DNA from: Apricaphanius iberus | Lineage: Eukaryota > Chordata > Actinopteri > Cyprinodontiformes > Aphaniidae | Length of the DNA: 64,000 nucleotides | Assembly: GCA_028564705.1 (NCBI GenBank) | Contig: JAPXFQ010000344.1 | Span: forward strand, 67,001 to 131,000 | Reading direction: 5' to 3' | Shown here: in pieces, positions 61,841 to 64,000 of the stretch | How positions within the stretch are numbered: the stretch's first letter is position 1 | How the letters are laid out: every line of letters begins with the position of its first letter | Program-made: the position numbers and the translations under genes | The notes under the pieces: model-generated | The model's database searches: none | Seen by the model: only the letters and a program-made list of their open reading frames with translations | Told to the model about the DNA's origin: nothing

Positions 61841-62325
61841 TGCACAACATAAATATAATTTTACTTACCAAAAAAGCATAGAGTTTATCAATATAGAAAT
61901 AATACCTTAAAAAATCTTGAATTTTAATATCTGGGTCTTAAAATCTGTATTTAACTTCTTCATGTTGCATTTTTTGCCTCAAAAGTTTAATTTGTCATCT
62001 TAATTATTTTTTGATTAAATATTGTAGCAAAAATAAAAAGGGGAGAAAAAACTATTTCAAAGATTTTCTTTTTTTTACAGATTAACGGTGTTAAAAAGGT
62101 CTTAATAAGATTTGAATTTAACTTGAAAAAACCTGTAGGAACCCTGCTGTATTATTTTTTATTTTAGTTGTTCCTTGGTGCGTAAATGTGAAAATGTCTG
62201 CATTAGGCGGTCGGGGGGGGGGGATTTTAATCTGTCAAAATAACAGCCTTCTACGACTTCTACGAGTATTAAGGCCATTGTAAACAAAATAAAAATACTC
62301 AGGAGTAAATTTCACCCAAAAAAAA
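61841..62325. other. AT-rich non-coding stretch, nothing recognised
   Basis: No coding signal; run of G at about 62212-62222. Confidence 0.45.
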
Positions 62326-62823
62326 TCACAAATTTTCCATTAAAAAATCTAAATATCTTTGATGTGAAAAAGTAGCAAAATTATTATAAAAAATTCAGAA
62401 TTTCAGAGATTAATTGCATATATCTAGCAGAAAAAAGTTGGAAATTCTCTATTTCAAAGGTCGTAACATTACATATTAATAGACAGACATTTTTAGATTA
62501 ATTTCAGATATTTTCTAGGGGTAAAAAGTATAATTCTCTGTTAGAAGGGAAGAAAATTTGCACAAAAAACAAACAAATTTCTATAATTAAAGGCATAAAT
62601 TTTCGATATTTAAAGATTTAAAGATTATAAAGTCAGAAAATGGAAAAAAATGCCTTTAATCGTAGAAATTTATAATTTTTTCTTTCACAATTTTTCCACT
62701 TTTCTACATCAGATAATTATGTGTTTTTCCTCTGAAATTAATCCAGAATTTCTGTCTTTTAACTCGTAATTTTACAAATTTTGTAACAGATATATTCAGA
62801 GTTTTTTTATGGAAAATTTGTGA
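62326..62823. repeat. 500-bp AT-rich foldback
   Basis: TCACAAATTTTCCATTAAAA (62326 on) is answered by the complement TTTATGGAAAATTTGTGA ending at 62823. A second inner pair, AAATTTCTATAATTAAAGGC (62575 on) and GCCTTTAATCGTAGAAATTT (ending 62671), lies within. The rest of the arms correspond imperfectly. Ends and target duplication are undefined. Confidence 0.75.
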
Positions 62824-64000
62824 CTTTAATCTCAGAATTTTTGAGGCTTCGAGCGTCATGAATTGGACGCAAACTGTTTCAGTGCTTTGCTCTTTGCAGC
62901 TTCTGTGAGAAACGGCTTACTGCGGCCCATTTTTTGAAAGCACATAATGAGCTGATTTTTCTTTACTCTTCCACACATGCAGACATCAGTGAGTCTAGTA
63001 AAAAAAAGGAACTCAATGGAGGTTTTTATTTCTCAGTGTCTGCTTGTTCTGAACGCCGGGCTGCGATATCGAGAGGCGATCAGAGAATGAGGGGATCGAC
63101 TCTTTGACCTGCAGAGAGGAATTCATCCACTGTGTTTCCCAGTTTAAATAATGGTCCCAGTCTGAGCAGCACTGGAGACGTTTCCCTGAAATCGAAGAGA
63201 ATCAACAGTTGCTCTACATCTGCTGTGCTGCAAAAGGCTGAAACGGGCAGAAAACGTCCCCCAGAATCAGCTGCCTTGTGATTTGCAGAAAATGGGAGCC
63301 ATGGGAGTGTAACTGGGAGTAATGGATCCGACGTGGTATTTATCTGCGTGAAACTTCTCCTGCTTGACAGGTTCTCCTGCTGGGAACAACTGAGATCCCG
63401 TTTTATTAGGTTTAGCGTCGTTGCCGCATTTGTTCTGCGGAGCGTCACGCCTCGCCCGGAGAGCGACGCGGGAACAGAAACACAGAAAATTACGTTTGAT
63501 CACCCGACAAAATCAATAACTGATGGAGCTCTGTCCTCTGTGTTTTCCCATCCGAGTGCATTAACACATTAGGAAGAGGCGACGGCATGCTGCCGCTGAC
63601 AATGAGCTCGTCTATCAGCTCCCTGACGTCGCAGTCATAACATCAAATATGAGTCTATCCATCACAATGACACCCTGCAGGCTGCCGCCCTCACAAGCGG
63701 GGAAGGAGACGGTGAGCTCCACTTACAGCTCCACCCAGACCTGCTGGAGGTCCAGAAAACCCAGCCTGGTTGGTGCTCAGACCAACAGAACTCTGCTGAA
63801 AGCCGCTGATACTGGTTAATATCAGAGCACATGCAGCTGCAGAACGGGGTCCAAAAAAACGGTGCATTTTCTACTCAAACAAACAAAACATGATGGAAGA
63901 ATGTTGCTCAACTTTTAGATACTCCGACCTTTACGCAACACGCATTTTGGCCTCTGACAGCCCAGCTGGTTAGGAGGGCGAAATTGTGAATTCAGGCCAC
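62824..64000. other. Non-coding stretch, nothing recognised
   Basis: Ordinary composition. Overlapping frames at 63080-63572 on both strands show no domain and appear to be chance. Confidence 0.5.

Overview
The window reads as nuclear DNA from a teleost fish, probably a percomorph; the species cannot be fixed from sequence alone. The reasons are one vertebrate coding exon with canonical splice sites set in very long introns, an L2-clade LINE, a Tc1-like transposon, several hAT-type short elements, and large AT-rich minisatellites. There are no bacterial-type operons, no rRNA or tRNA genes, no CRISPR array and no recognisable virus.

The only host coding sequence I can support is a 217-bp exon at 48209-48425 (+) of a group III metabotropic glutamate receptor, best matched to grm7 (mGluR7). 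It encodes 72 codons plus one base of the ligand-binding domain. Everything before it is then upstream intron (at least 48.2 kb) and everything after it downstream intron (at least 15.6 kb), consistent with the very large introns known for GRM7.

Layout: 0-6 kb holds a CpG-rich stretch, a hAT-like relic and a CAG/CTG-ended element with 189-bp internal repeats. 6.4-8.2 kb is a GGAT array. 9.5-10.4, 15.4-16.2, 18.7-20.1, 32.0-33.4, 35.7-36.4, 37.9-38.1, 41.1-42.7, 44.3-47.6 and 51.1-53.2 kb hold copies or fragments of one AT-rich snap-back repeat family built on the motif AAATATTTAGC; two have grown into satellites (80-bp and about 39-bp periods). 12.0-13.6 kb is a 5'-truncated L2 LINE. 21-22 kb is a TTAA-bounded element carrying a short CpG-rich reading frame. 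23.1-23.9 kb is an AT-rich tandem array. 38.3-42.6 kb is a cluster of nested DNA transposons. 54.6-55.6 kb is a 34-bp minisatellite. 56.6-59.5 kb is a three-level nest that includes a deleted Tc1 element.

The most useful observation is internal stratigraphy. Paralogous repeat copies in the same window act as empty sites, which shows that two different short elements (196 bp and 1004 bp) duplicated exactly TTAA on insertion, while two others carry perfect 8-bp duplications of hAT type. The most unusual unit is the snap-back family itself: terminal inverted ends, tandem arms and a near-palindromic core, repeatedly expanding into satellite DNA inside this intron. I did not recognise it as a named family. 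No new protein-coding system was found.
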